Shown: piece after piece, positions 32,223 through 39,501 of the stretch | Position numbering within the stretch: position 1 is the first letter of the stretch | Layout of the letters: every line of letters begins with the position of its first letter | DNA from: an uncultured Pseudomonadota bacterium | GTDB lineage: Bacteria > Pseudomonadota > Gammaproteobacteria > Burkholderiales > Usitatibacteraceae | Direction: 5' to 3' | DNA: 39,501 bases | Assembly: GCA_937898635.1 (NCBI GenBank) | Contig: CALEJW010000076.1 | Coordinates: 1-39,501, forward strand | Made by a program: the position numbers and the translations under genes | The notes under the pieces: generated by a model | The model's database searches: none | Seen by the model: the letters and a program-made list of their open reading frames with translations, nothing else | Told to the model about the DNA's origin: nothing

Positions 32223-33494
32223 ATGGAAGCTCTCAAAGGCGTGAGGATCCTCGACATGACCCACGTGCAGGCGGGCCCGACGTGCTCGCAGCTGCTCGCG
32301 TGGATGGGCGCGGACGTGATCAAGTTCGAGCCGCCCCAGGGCGACGCGACGCGCGGGCAGCTGCGCGACGTGCCGGGCGCGGACAGCCTGTACTTCACGA
32401 TGCTCAACTGCAACAAGCGCTCGATCACCGTCAACATGAAGAGCGCGGCGGGCAAGGAGGTCTTCGTCGACCTCCTGAAGAAGTGCGACATCATGATGGA
32501 GAACTTCGGGCCGGGCGTGCTCGAGCGCCTGGGCTTCACCTGGGAGAAGATCCACGAGATCAACCCGCGCATCGTCGTGGGCTCGATCAAGGGCTTCGGC
32601 TCCAGCGGCCCCTATGCCGACTTCAAGGCCTACGAGAACGTGGCGCAGGCGATGGGCGGGGCCATGAGCACCACGGGCGTTCCCGACGGCCCCCCCTTCG
32701 TCACGGGCGCCCAGATCGGGGATTCCGGCACCGGCCTGCACCTGGCGATCGGGCTCCTCGCGGCGCTGCACCAGGCCAACCGCACCGGCGAGGGCCAGTA
32801 CGTCGAGGTCGCGATGATGGACGGGGTGATGAACCTCTGCCGCGTGAAGTTCCGCGACCACCAGCGCCTCACCCGCCAGGAGCTCTCCGAGTATTCGGTG
32901 CCCACCTTCCAGGGCATGGGCGACGTGCCCCGCGCCGGCAACGATTCCGGCGGCGGCCAGCTCGGCAACGCGATCCACTGCAAGCCCCACGGGCCCAACG
33001 ACTGGCTCTACGTGGTGGTGCAGGAGGCGGTGTGGGCCGCGCTCGCCGGGCGCATCGGCCCGGACGTGGGCATGCCCGACCTCGCGAACGACCCCCGCGT
33101 GGCGACCATCGCCGAGCGGCGCAAGAACCAGAACCTGGTGTGGAGCCTGCTCAACAAGTTCGCGGAGAAGTACACGAAGCGCGAGCTGATGGCGATCCTC
33201 AATCCGCTGGACGTGCCCTGCGGGCCCATCATGTCCACCACCGACCTCGCCACCGACGAGCACATCCGCGGCCGCGAGATGTACGTGGAGCTCGACCACC
33301 CGCAGCGCGGCAAGTGGTTCAACGTCGGCATGCCCATCAAGCTCTCGGCCTCGCCCGCGAGGATCGAGAGGAGCCCGCTCCTGGGCGAGCACACCGACGA
33401 GGTGCTGGAGCAGGTGCTCGGCTACGACGCGGCGAAGGTCGCCGAGATGAAGGCGGCGGGGGCTTTTTCCGCCCCTCCCAAGAAAGCCGCTTGA
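32223..33494 (+). CDS. frc: Formyl-CoA:oxalate CoA-transferase
   Basis: This 423-residue class III (CaiB/BaiF-type) CoA-transferase moves CoA from formyl-CoA to oxalate, giving oxalyl-CoA and formate. The catalytic aspartate is Asp167 in TGAQIGDSGTGLHLAIGLLAAL, corresponding to Asp169 of the Oxalobacter enzyme. LNCNKRSITVNMKSAAGKEVF and YENVAQAMGGAMSTTG with the glycine-rich loop are typical, as is the length (about 428 in Oxalobacter). AGGAAG lies 8 bases before the ATG. With oxc it forms the two-step cycle that degrades oxalate to formate and CO2. Confidence 0.96.
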   Translation: MEALKGVRILDMTHVQAGPTCSQLLAWMGADVIKFEPPQGDATRGQLRDVPGADSLYFTMLNCNKRSITVNMKSAAGKEVFVDLLKKCDIMMENFGPGVLERLGFTWEKIHEINPRIVVGSIKGFGSSGPYADFKAYENVAQAMGGAMSTTGVPDGPPFVTGAQIGDSGTGLHLAIGLLAALHQANRTGEGQYVEVAMMDGVMNLCRVKFRDHQRLTRQELSEYSVPTFQGMGDVPRAGNDSGGGQLGNAIHCKPHGPNDWLYVVVQEAVWAALAGRIGPDVGMPDLANDPRVATIAERRKNQNLVWSLLNKFAEKYTKRELMAILNPLDVPCGPIMSTTDLATDEHIRGREMYVELDHPQRGKWFNVGMPIKLSASPARIERSPLLGEHTDEVLEQVLGYDAAKVAEMKAAGAFSAPPKKAA

Positions 33495-33523
33495 GCGGAC
33501 CGCGAGCGGCCGCTCAGCTCGTC

Positions 33524-33556
33524 GCGCGCAGCAACGGACTGTGCCGTTGAGCGCGC
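33524..33556 (+). other. Stem-loop between frc and the formyltransferase
   Basis: CAACGG (33532-33537) pairs with CCGTTG (33544-33549) around ACTGTG. Below a small internal loop, GCGCGC (33524-33529) pairs with GCGCGC (33551-33556). No T tract follows. It may be a weak terminator after frc or part of a leader for the next gene. Confidence 0.5.
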
Positions 33557-33587
33557 TCCCTGAAACATTGCCGAGATCGGAAACGCG

Positions 33588-33689
33588 ATGAAGATTGCCA
33601 TCATTGGCCAGCAGGATTTTACTTCCGACATCACTTCCGTCTGCGCCGGATATGACTCTCCACTGAAGTCCGCTGCAAGCAGCGCTTGA
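33588..33689 (+). pseudogene. Truncated duplicate of the formyltransferase start (33-codon frame)
   Basis: A short frame starts MKIAIIGQQDF and then diverges to an unrelated tail, ending in TGA one base before the ATG of the next gene. Its first 11 codons encode exactly the same residues as the start of that gene. Over these 33 bases the copies differ only at three third positions, all T here and C there. The frame is clearly lower in GC than its surroundings. It is either the remnant of a duplicated or replaced formyltransferase gene or a leader peptide. It ends so close to the next start that, if translated, it could couple translation to it. Confidence 0.6.
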
Positions 33690-33690
33690 G

Positions 33691-34623
33691 ATGAAGATCG
33701 CCATCATCGGCCAGCAGGACTTTGGGAAAGCCGTGCTGGAGGCGTTCCTCACCCGCGGCGACACGGTTGCCGGGGTGTTCTGCGCTCCCGAGAAGGAGGG
33801 CGGCAAGCCCGATCCGATGAAGGTGGCGGCCCAGGAGAAGGGCCTGCCGCTCTTCCAGTTCGCCTCCCTCAAGGCCCCGGAGGCCGAGGCCGCGATGCGC
33901 TCGCTCGGCGCCGACATCGGCATCATGGCCTTCGTGCTGCAGTTCGCGCCGCAGGCCTTCGTGAGCATCCCGAAGCACGGCACCATCCAGTTCCACCCCT
34001 CGCTCCTGCCGAAGTACCGCGGGCCCAGCTCCATCAACTGGCCGATCGCCAAGGGCGAGACGAAGACCGGGCTCACGATCTTCCGCCCGACCGACGGCCT
34101 CGACGAGGGCGCGGTGATCCTGCAGAAGGAGACGCCCGTCTCCGCCGACGACACGCTGGGCTCCGTCTACTTCGACCGCCTCTTCCCGATGGGGGTCGCG
34201 GCGATGCTCGAAGCCGCCGATCTCGTCGTCGCCGGCAAGCACAAGGAGGTCGTGCAGGACGAGTCGCAGGCCTCCTACGAGGGCTGGTTCCGCGCGGCGG
34301 AAGCCCGCATCCACTGGGCGAACCACGTGGACTGGATCCACAACCTGATCCGCGGGTCCGACCCCGCGCCGGGGGCGTGGACCACGATCGGCGGCAAGAA
34401 GCTCCAGCTCTTCGGCTCCCGCAAGCACCTCGTGCGCACGTTCGGCGCGGTGAAGGGCAAGATCGGCGAGATCACGGAAGTCGGCGCGGAGACGATCCGC
34501 ATCACCGCGCAGGGCGGCCAGGTCGAGATCGCCAAGGTGAAGCCCGAGGACGGCAAGAAGACGGGCGCGGCCGAATGGGCGAAATCCGCGGGCGCGGGCC
34601 CCGGCACGATCCTCGGCGGCTGA
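33691..34623 (+). CDS. Formyltransferase, 10-formyl-THF hydrolase-like (ALDH1L1 N-terminal type)
   Basis: This 310-residue protein has the formyltransferase fold and resembles the N-terminal hydrolase part of animal 10-formyl-THF dehydrogenase more than a typical bacterial Fmt. Shared features are the start MKIAIIGQ, HGTIQFHPSLLPKYRGPSSINW, LTIFRPTDGLDEGAVILQKE and ETAKINW-like AEARIHWANHVDWIHNLIRG with PGAW. The catalytic His102 and Asp138 are present; the Asn of the usual N-x-H is Gln100, which also differs in ALDH1L1. It lies just after oxc and frc, so it probably handles formyl groups between formyl-CoA, tetrahydrofolate and formate; the exact reaction is inferred. No clear ribosome site precedes the ATG, but a short duplicate frame ends one base before it. 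Confidence 0.85.
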   Translation: MKIAIIGQQDFGKAVLEAFLTRGDTVAGVFCAPEKEGGKPDPMKVAAQEKGLPLFQFASLKAPEAEAAMRSLGADIGIMAFVLQFAPQAFVSIPKHGTIQFHPSLLPKYRGPSSINWPIAKGETKTGLTIFRPTDGLDEGAVILQKETPVSADDTLGSVYFDRLFPMGVAAMLEAADLVVAGKHKEVVQDESQASYEGWFRAAEARIHWANHVDWIHNLIRGSDPAPGAWTTIGGKKLQLFGSRKHLVRTFGAVKGKIGEITEVGAETIRITAQGGQVEIAKVKPEDGKKTGAAEWAKSAGAGPGTILGG

Positions 34624-34647
34624 GGCCCCGGAAAGGCAGGACCGCGA

Positions 34648-34677
34648 CGACGCCCCGCACCGCGGGGCGTCGCGTTT
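34648..34677 (+). terminator. Hairpin after the formyltransferase, probable terminator
   Basis: CGACGCCCCGC (34648-34658) and GCGGGGCGTCG (34662-34672) pair perfectly over 11 bp with a 3-base loop, followed by CG and TTT (34675-34677). The T run is short, so termination may be partial. Confidence 0.65.
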
Positions 34678-34734
34678 GCGGGGTATCCTGTCGCACGACG
34701 AAACGACGAGACGACGAACCCGAAGGAGACTGAA

Positions 34735-35712
34735 ATGCCCCATGCCATCCGATTCCACAAGACCGGCGGTCCCGAAGTCCTGCAGTGGGAGGAAGTCGCC
34801 GTCGGCGATCCCGGCCCCGGGGAGGCGCGCGTCGCGCACAAGGCCATCGGCCTGAACTACATCGACACCTACCACCGCACGGGCCTGTACCCGCTGCCGC
34901 TGCCCTCGGGCCTGGGCCTGGAGGCGGCCGGCGTGGTGGAAGCCGTCGGCGCGGGCGTCACCGACCTCAAGGCAGGCGACCGCGTCGCCTACTGCAACGG
35001 GCCCGTCGGCGCCTACTCGGAGAAGAAGATCCACCCGGCCGACCGCCTGGTGAAGCTGCCGGACGGGATCGGCTTCGAGCAGGGCGCGAGCATGATGCTG
35101 CAGGGCCTCACGGTGCAGTACCTGCTGCGCCGGCTGCACCTCACGCCGAAGGCGGGCGACACGATCCTCTGGCACGCGGCCGCCGGCGGCGTGGGCCTCA
35201 TCGCCTGCCAGTGGGCGAAGGCGATCGGCGTGAACCTGATCGGCACCGTGAGTTCGGAGGAGAAGGCGAAGCTCGCGCGCGAGCACGGCGCGGCGCACAC
35301 GATCATCTACACGAAGGAGGACTTCGTGAAACGGGTCGAGGAGATCACGGGCGGGAAGAAGGTCCCCGTCGTCTACGACTCCGTCGGCAAGGACACCTTC
35401 CTCAAGAGCCTGGACTGCCTGCAGGGCCGCGGCCTGCTGGCGCTCTTCGGCAACTCCTCGGGGCCGGTCGAGGCGCTCAACACCGGGCTCCTCGCGGCCA
35501 AGGGCTCGCTCTACGTGACGCGCCCGACGCTCATGGGCTATGCCGCGAAGCGCGAGGAACTGGTCGCCGCCGCGAACGAGCTCTTCGAGCACGTGCTCGC
35601 CGGCCGCATCAAGGTGTCGCCGCGGCAGTCGTACGCGCTCAAGGACGCGAAGAAGGCCCACGAGGACCTCGAGGCCCGCAAGACCACGGGATCCACGATC
35701 CTGGTGCCGTGA
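34735..35712 (+). CDS. qor: NADPH:quinone oxidoreductase (zeta-crystallin type)
   Basis: This 325-residue medium-chain dehydrogenase of the quinone reductase group lacks the zinc ligands of alcohol dehydrogenases. LNYIDTYHRTGLYPLPLPSGLGLEAAGVVEAVG is the group signature, followed by AYSEKKIHPADRLVKLPDG. The nucleotide motif AAAGGVG is about residues 143-149 (LWHAAAGGVGLIACQWAKA). AAGGAG lies about 8 bases before the ATG. A probable terminator separates it from the formyltransferase, and its own -10 may be TATCCT near 34684, so it may be independent of the oxalate genes. Its stop overlaps the DUF1499 start by GTGA. Confidence 0.93.
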   Translation: MPHAIRFHKTGGPEVLQWEEVAVGDPGPGEARVAHKAIGLNYIDTYHRTGLYPLPLPSGLGLEAAGVVEAVGAGVTDLKAGDRVAYCNGPVGAYSEKKIHPADRLVKLPDGIGFEQGASMMLQGLTVQYLLRRLHLTPKAGDTILWHAAAGGVGLIACQWAKAIGVNLIGTVSSEEKAKLAREHGAAHTIIYTKEDFVKRVEEITGGKKVPVVYDSVGKDTFLKSLDCLQGRGLLALFGNSSGPVEALNTGLLAAKGSLYVTRPTLMGYAAKREELVAAANELFEHVLAGRIKVSPRQSYALKDAKKAHEDLEARKTTGSTILVP

Positions 35713-36206
35713 GCGCGCGCCGCGCGGGCCGCCTTGCCCTCGCCGGCATCGCGGTCCTCGCCGCGGCCGCGCTCGCCGCCGTCCTCGCGGGACCCTCCAT
35801 GGGACTCTTCGCCGGCACGCGGCCCGAGGCGCTCGGCTTCGCCGGGGGCCGCTTCGCGCCGGGCGATCGCCGCCCCAACTGGGTGTCCTCCACCGTTGCC
35901 CGCGAGGACGCCGCCCATTTCGTGCCGCCGCTCGCCTTCGCCGGGGACGCGGCGCTCGCCTGGAAGAGGCTCGTGGAGGCGATCGCCGCCACGCCGGGAG
36001 CGACGCTCGTCACGCGCACGCCGTCCTACCTCCATGCCGAGTTCGCGAGCCGCCGGCTCGGGTTCGTGGACGACGCCGAGTTCGCCCTGGACGCGGCCGC
36101 CTCGGTGATCCACGTGAAGAGCGCCGCGCGGCTGGGCATCCGCGATTTCGGCGTGAACCGGGAGCGCGTGGAGCGCCTGCGGCGCGCGCTCGCGGACGCG
36201 GGGTGA
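35709..36206 (+). CDS. DUF1499 family membrane-anchored protein
   Basis: This 165-residue protein starts at GTG within the qor stop (GTGA). It has an N-terminal hydrophobic helix (about 8-30), serving as signal or anchor, followed by a DUF1499 domain. Characteristic stretches are RPNWVSSTVAREDAAHFVPPLAF, SYLHAEFASRRLGFVDDAEFALDA and VIHVKSAARLGIRDFGVNRERVERLRRAL. The function of DUF1499 is unknown. The overlap with qor argues that both are made from one message. The following kinase gene starts about 100 bases later after a possible -10 (TAAGAT, 36227-36232). Confidence 0.85.
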   Translation: MSARRAGRLALAGIAVLAAAALAAVLAGPSMGLFAGTRPEALGFAGGRFAPGDRRPNWVSSTVAREDAAHFVPPLAFAGDAALAWKRLVEAIAATPGATLVTRTPSYLHAEFASRRLGFVDDAEFALDAAASVIHVKSAARLGIRDFGVNRERVERLRRALADAG

Positions 36207-36302
36207 CCCGGGCGCGCCGTTCCATGTAAGATTCCCGCTCTCGAAGGGGGCCCTCCAGGGGCATCCCGCCACCCGGGCGCCGGGGACGAACAGGGGAGAG
36301 TC

Positions 36303-38921
36303 ATGAAGAGCCAATTCTGGAAGGCCGACTGGTTCCTCGGCGTCCTGATCGCCATCGCCGTGCTCGTCTTCAACGCCGCCTCCAACCTGATCCCGGGGCT
36401 GGAGCGCTGGGCCTACGACCTCGGCGTGCGCATGACCGCCAAGAACCCGAGCGAGCGGATCGCGGTGATCGCGATCGACGAGACCTCCATCGCCAACATC
36501 GGCCGCTGGCCCTGGCCGCGCGAGATCCACGCGACCCTGGTCGACCAGCTCTCCGCGGCCAAGGCGAAGGTGATCGGCAACACGATCTTCTTCTTCGAGC
36601 CGCAGATCGACCCGGGCCTGCTCTACGTCGAGAAGATGCTGCAGATGTACGACAAGGCCTATCCCGCGGGCGCGCCGCAGGAGGCGCCCGGCGTCGGGGT
36701 CTTCGGCGCGGCCACGCCCGCCGCGCAGGTGCCCCAGCCCCCGGCCGAGGTCGCCGAGATCGGCAAGCTCCTGCGGGAGGCCTCCGTCGCCCTCAACAAC
36801 GACATCCGCCTCGCCGCGAGCGTGAAGAAGGCGGGCAACGTCGTCCTGCCGATGGTGTTCAGCGAGACGATGGGCGTGCCGCCGCCGGGCAAGCCCGACC
36901 AGCCCCTGCCGGCGTACGTGACGAAGAACGCCATCAGCGGCACCGCCCAGCACGGCGGCTCCTACATCTACGGCGTCTCCGTGATCGCGCCCATCGAGCA
37001 GATCGGCGCCTTCGTCTCGGGCATCGGGCACCTCAACGCCTCGCCGGACCCGGCCGACGGCGCCATCCGCAGCGAGCCCCTCGTCATCGACTACTACGGC
37101 GAGCCCTATCCCTCGCTCGCGCTCATGATCGCCGCGCGCAGCCTCAACCTCGGGCCGAAGGACATCAAGGTGAACCTCGGCGAGAGCGTGGCGATCGGCA
37201 ACAAGGTGGTCCGCACGGACTCCCAGGCGCGCATGCTCACCTACTACTACAAGGACCGCGACGGCCGCCCCGCCTTCCCGGTCGATTCCTTCTTCGACGT
37301 CATCACCGGCAAGATCCCGGCCGCCAAGTACGCGGACAAGATCGTGCTCATCGGCGCGACGGCCGCGGGCATCGGCACGGCGCAGGTGACGCCGATCTCG
37401 GCGCAGATGAACCCGGTCACCACGCTCGCGCACTCCGTGTCCTCGCTGATGCAGGAGCACTTCTTCGTCGCGCCGACCTGGGGCGCCTACGCCACGATCG
37501 GCGCCTACCTGCTGGTGGCCATCTACCTCGTGCTGCTGCTGCCGCGCCTGGGCGCGGGCATGGGCGCGGTCCTCACCGCGCTCCTCTTCGTGGCGCTCTT
37601 CGGCGCGCACCTGGGGCTCATGACCGGCGCGGGGCTGTGGCTGCAGCTCATGCTCCCGGCCACGCTTCTCGTGGTCGGGCACCTGCTGCTCACCACCAAG
37701 CGCTACCTGGTCACCGAGCGCGGCAAGGAGAGGGCCGACGAGGAGGGCGCGGAATCGAACCGCATGCTCGGCCTCGCCTTCCAGCAGCAGGGCCAGCTCG
37801 ACATGGCCTTCGACAAGTTCCGCAAGTGCCCCTTCGACGAGCAGCTCGGCGAGAACCTCTACGCGCTCGCGCTCGACTTCGAGCGCCGCCGCCAGTTCAA
37901 CAAGGCGGAGTCGGTGTTCGGGCACATCCACCGCAACGATCCGGATTTCAAGGACGTCGCCCAGCGCATGCAGCGCGCCAAGGCGATGAGCGAGACCATC
38001 ATCCTCGGCGGCTCCTCCGCGGCGCGCTCCACCGCGGCGACCATGGTCATCCAGGGCGGGGGCGCGGAAAAGCCCATGCTCGGCCGCTACCAGGTGGAGA
38101 AGGAGCTGGGCAAGGGCGCCATGGGCGTGGTCTACCTCGGCAAGGACCCGAAGATCGGGCGCACGGTGGCGATCAAGACGCTCGCGCTCGCCTCCGAGTT
38201 CGAGGGCGACGAGCTGCAGGAGGCCAAGGACCGCTTCTTCCGCGAGGCCGAGACGGCCGGGCGCCTCACCCACCCCAACATCGTCACCATCTACGACGCG
38301 GGCGAGGAGCACGACCTCGCCTACATCGCCATGGAGTTCCTCAAGGGCAAGGACCTCGTGCCCTACGTGAAGCAGCCGAACCTCCTGCCGCCCGACCGGG
38401 TGCTCTCGATCGTCGAGCGCGTGGCCGACGCGCTGGGCTACGCGCACACGATGGGCGTGGTGCATCGCGACATCAAGCCGGCCAACATCATGTACGAGCC
38501 GGAGAGCGACACCGCGAAGGTGACCGACTTCGGCATCGCGCGCGTGACCGACTCCTCGAAGACGAAGACCGGCATGGTGCTGGGCACGCCTTCCTACATG
38601 TCGCCCGAGCAGCTCGCCGGCAAGAAGATCGACGGCAGGAGCGACCTCTTCTCGCTCGGCGTCACGCTCTTCCAGATGCTCTGCGGGCGCCTGCCCTTCG
38701 AAGGCGAGTCGATGACGCAGCTCATGTTCGCCATCGCGAGCAACCCGCACCCGGCGATCCGGGAGATCAACCCGGCGCTGCCCGCCTGGATCGACGCGAT
38801 CATCGACAAGGCGCTCGCCAAGGACTTCAACCAGCGCTACCAGACGGGGGCGGAGTTCGCCGAGGCCATCCGCCAGGCGCGCAAGGGTGGCGCGGGCGCC
38901 GGGGTCGATGTCACTCTCTGA
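36303..38921 (+). CDS. CHASE2-domain membrane serine/threonine protein kinase
   Basis: This 872-residue receptor kinase starts with a transmembrane helix (about 11-30). An extracytoplasmic CHASE2 sensor follows (about 35-385; GLERWAYDLGVRM and VIAIDETSIANIGRWPWPR are typical), then three transmembrane helices (about 395-465) and a short TPR-like helical part (about 485-560). The Hanks-type kinase domain is at about 595-860. Kinase residues are intact: GKGAMG loop (603-608), Lys625 in VAIK, HRDIKPAN (721-728), DFG (742-744), and GTPSYMSPE. GGGGAG lies just before the ATG. A signal outside the membrane would control phosphorylation of unknown targets. It overlaps the DUF2889 gene by 14 bases. 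No matching phosphatase is in the window. Confidence 0.95.
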   Translation: MKSQFWKADWFLGVLIAIAVLVFNAASNLIPGLERWAYDLGVRMTAKNPSERIAVIAIDETSIANIGRWPWPREIHATLVDQLSAAKAKVIGNTIFFFEPQIDPGLLYVEKMLQMYDKAYPAGAPQEAPGVGVFGAATPAAQVPQPPAEVAEIGKLLREASVALNNDIRLAASVKKAGNVVLPMVFSETMGVPPPGKPDQPLPAYVTKNAISGTAQHGGSYIYGVSVIAPIEQIGAFVSGIGHLNASPDPADGAIRSEPLVIDYYGEPYPSLALMIAARSLNLGPKDIKVNLGESVAIGNKVVRTDSQARMLTYYYKDRDGRPAFPVDSFFDVITGKIPAAKYADKIVLIGATAAGIGTAQVTPISAQMNPVTTLAHSVSSLMQEHFFVAPTWGAYATIGAYLLVAIYLVLLLPRLGAGMGAVLTALLFVALFGAHLGLMTGAGLWLQLMLPATLLVVGHLLLTTKRYLVTERGKERADEEGAESNRMLGLAFQQQGQLDMAFDKFRKCPFDEQLGENLYALALDFERRRQFNKAESVFGHIHRNDPDFKDVAQRMQRAKAMSETIILGGSSAARSTAATMVIQGGGAEKPMLGRYQVEKELGKGAMGVVYLGKDPKIGRTVAIKTLALASEFEGDELQEAKDRFFREAETAGRLTHPNIVTIYDAGEEHDLAYIAMEFLKGKDLVPYVKQPNLLPPDRVLSIVERVADALGYAHTMGVVHRDIKPANIMYEPESDTAKVTDFGIARVTDSSKTKTGMVLGTPSYMSPEQLAGKKIDGRSDLFSLGVTLFQMLCGRLPFEGESMTQLMFAIASNPHPAIREINPALPAWIDAIIDKALAKDFNQRYQTGAEFAEAIRQARKGGAGAGVDVTL

Positions 38922-39480
38922 GCCCAAGGCCAAGCGCGAGCCCCTGCACCGCCGCACGATCGAGATCGTCGGCTACAAGCGAGACGACGGCCTCTTCGAC
39001 ATCGAGGGCCGGCTCCTCGACCGCAAGGACGTGTCCTTCCCCGTCGGGGGGCGCACGCTCGCGCCCGGCGAGGCGGTCCACGACATGTGGCTTCGCATCA
39101 CCGTGGACCGCGAACTGCGAATCGTGGACGCGGCGGCGGCCTCCGACGCGATGCCCTACACGGGCGAGTGCGACCGGATTGCGCCGGACTACGCGAAGCT
39201 CATCGGGCTCTCGATCGGGCCGGGCTACCTGCGCAAGGTGAAGGAGCTGCTGGGCGGCGTGCGCGGCTGCACCCACATCACCGAGCTCGCCGGCTCGCTC
39301 GCCACGGCGGCCTTCCAGACCTTCGCGGGCCAGGGGCTTTCGTCGCGGGAGAGGAAGCCCCCCCAGCTCGACGGCTGCCACGCGCTCGAGGCCCATGCGC
39401 CCACCGTCGCGCGCTTCTATCCCAGGTGGTACCGCGGCACCGCGCCGCTCGACGAGTCCGGCCACTCCGAGAACCACTGA
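38908..39480 (+). CDS. DUF2889 family protein
   Basis: This 190-residue protein begins MSLSEPKAKREPLHRRTIEIVGYKRDDGLFDIEGRLLDRK, the standard opening of DUF2889. GEAVHDMWLRITVDRELRIVDAAAASDAMPY and GCTHITELAGSLATAAFQTF with its conserved Cys-x-His are also typical. The function is unknown. It overlaps the end of the kinase gene by 14 bases; a GTG seven codons upstream is possible but less likely because DUF2889 starts as given. Its stop TGA overlaps an ATG (39480-39482) that may open another gene running out of the window. Confidence 0.88.
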   Translation: MSLSEPKAKREPLHRRTIEIVGYKRDDGLFDIEGRLLDRKDVSFPVGGRTLAPGEAVHDMWLRITVDRELRIVDAAAASDAMPYTGECDRIAPDYAKLIGLSIGPGYLRKVKELLGGVRGCTHITELAGSLATAAFQTFAGQGLSSRERKPPQLDGCHALEAHAPTVARFYPRWYRGTAPLDESGHSENH

Positions 39481-39501
39481 TGAAGGGGACGCTACCCTTC
39501 A
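39481..39501. repeat. Palindrome at the window edge (REP-like)
   Basis: TGAAGGG (39481-39487) and CCCTTCA (39495-39501) form perfect 7-base arms around GACGCTA. This resembles short repeated extragenic palindromes containing GGGGACGCTACCC that I associate with betaproteobacterial genomes. The window ends at the last base, so its extent is unknown. An ATG at 39480 could instead be a gene start. Confidence 0.4.

Noticed and set aside
33504..33515. GAGCGGCCGCTC palindrome after frc
   Set aside because: Self-complementary GC strings of this length are frequent in this composition; no loop and no T tract, so not called as a terminator.
33422..33634. A 70-codon minus-strand frame over the frc end and the duplicate fragment
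   Set aside because: No ribosome site and no recognisable features; it is antisense to frc and to the duplicated start.
34691..34716. Short direct repeats of ACGACGA before qor
   Set aside because: The units are too short and irregular to call an operator or a CRISPR-like array; probably chance in a GC-rich leader.
35538..38957. A 1139-codon open frame on the minus strand across the kinase gene
   Set aside because: It is an antisense shadow caused by high GC. Its composition (rows of R, A, G, H, V) lacks any domain, and the plus strand encodes clear CHASE2, kinase and DUF1499 proteins.

Overview
The window is very GC-rich (about 70 % by eye), almost fully coding, and reads as ordinary chromosome of a betaproteobacterium. 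The evidence is a metK / SAH-riboswitch-ahcY / metF block beside two LpxL-type acyltransferases, a phasin, an NDUFA9-like gene beside slt and cca, and tripartite-tricarboxylate and TAXI transport proteins. I cannot name the genus. I saw no tRNA, rRNA, CRISPR array, prophage, insertion sequence or origin.

Layout. 1-1771 (minus): two lipid A-type acyltransferases. 1852-7103: the S-adenosylmethionine cycle (metK, then ahcY under an SAH riboswitch, an exported hydrolase, metF), with a divergent GST between metK and ahcY. 7137-9807: an MgtE Mg2+ channel, an exported SH3-like protein and an M48 metalloprotease, closed by a shared terminator. 9880-12882 (minus): pteridine reductase, ttcA and a class V aminotransferase. 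12987-17629 (plus): MidA-type methyltransferase, a lipoprotein, a cupin-like exported protein, an orphan TAXI binding protein and a phasin. 17708-22469 (minus): a tightly coupled set slt, NDUFA9-like, GST, cca. 22522-29555: an ArsB/NhaD-type permease, a tandem universal stress protein, a complete TTT transporter (binding protein, TctB, TctA), a cytidylate-kinase-like/BON fusion and a small unknown protein. 29631-35712: a Crp/Fnr regulator divergent from an oxalate module (oxc, frc, a 10-formyl-THF hydrolase-like formyltransferase, a quinone oxidoreductase). 35709-39480: a DUF1499 protein, a CHASE2-Ser/Thr kinase and a DUF2889 protein.

The most interesting signal is regulatory. Four FNR-type boxes (TTGAC-N4-GTCAA or close variants) lie in gene starts at 11212, 23940, 24895 and 30254, each 22-24 bases upstream of a plausible -10 box. 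They precede the aminotransferase, the universal stress protein, the TTT transporter and the crp/oxc divergon. The local Crp/Fnr protein carries the E-x-x-S-R recognition helix expected for TTGA half-sites but has no cysteine, so it cannot be a classical Fe-S FNR. Together these suggest a small non-Fe-S FNR-family regulon joining carboxylate uptake, oxalate/formyl-CoA breakdown, glyoxylate transamination and a stress protein.

Other points worth attention: a duplicated first-11-codon fragment (MKIAIIGQQDF) just before the formyltransferase, a CCA enzyme that has lost its HD motif, an LpxL homologue with H-x4-N in place of H-x4-D/E, and two TGCA palindromes framing the phasin promoter.
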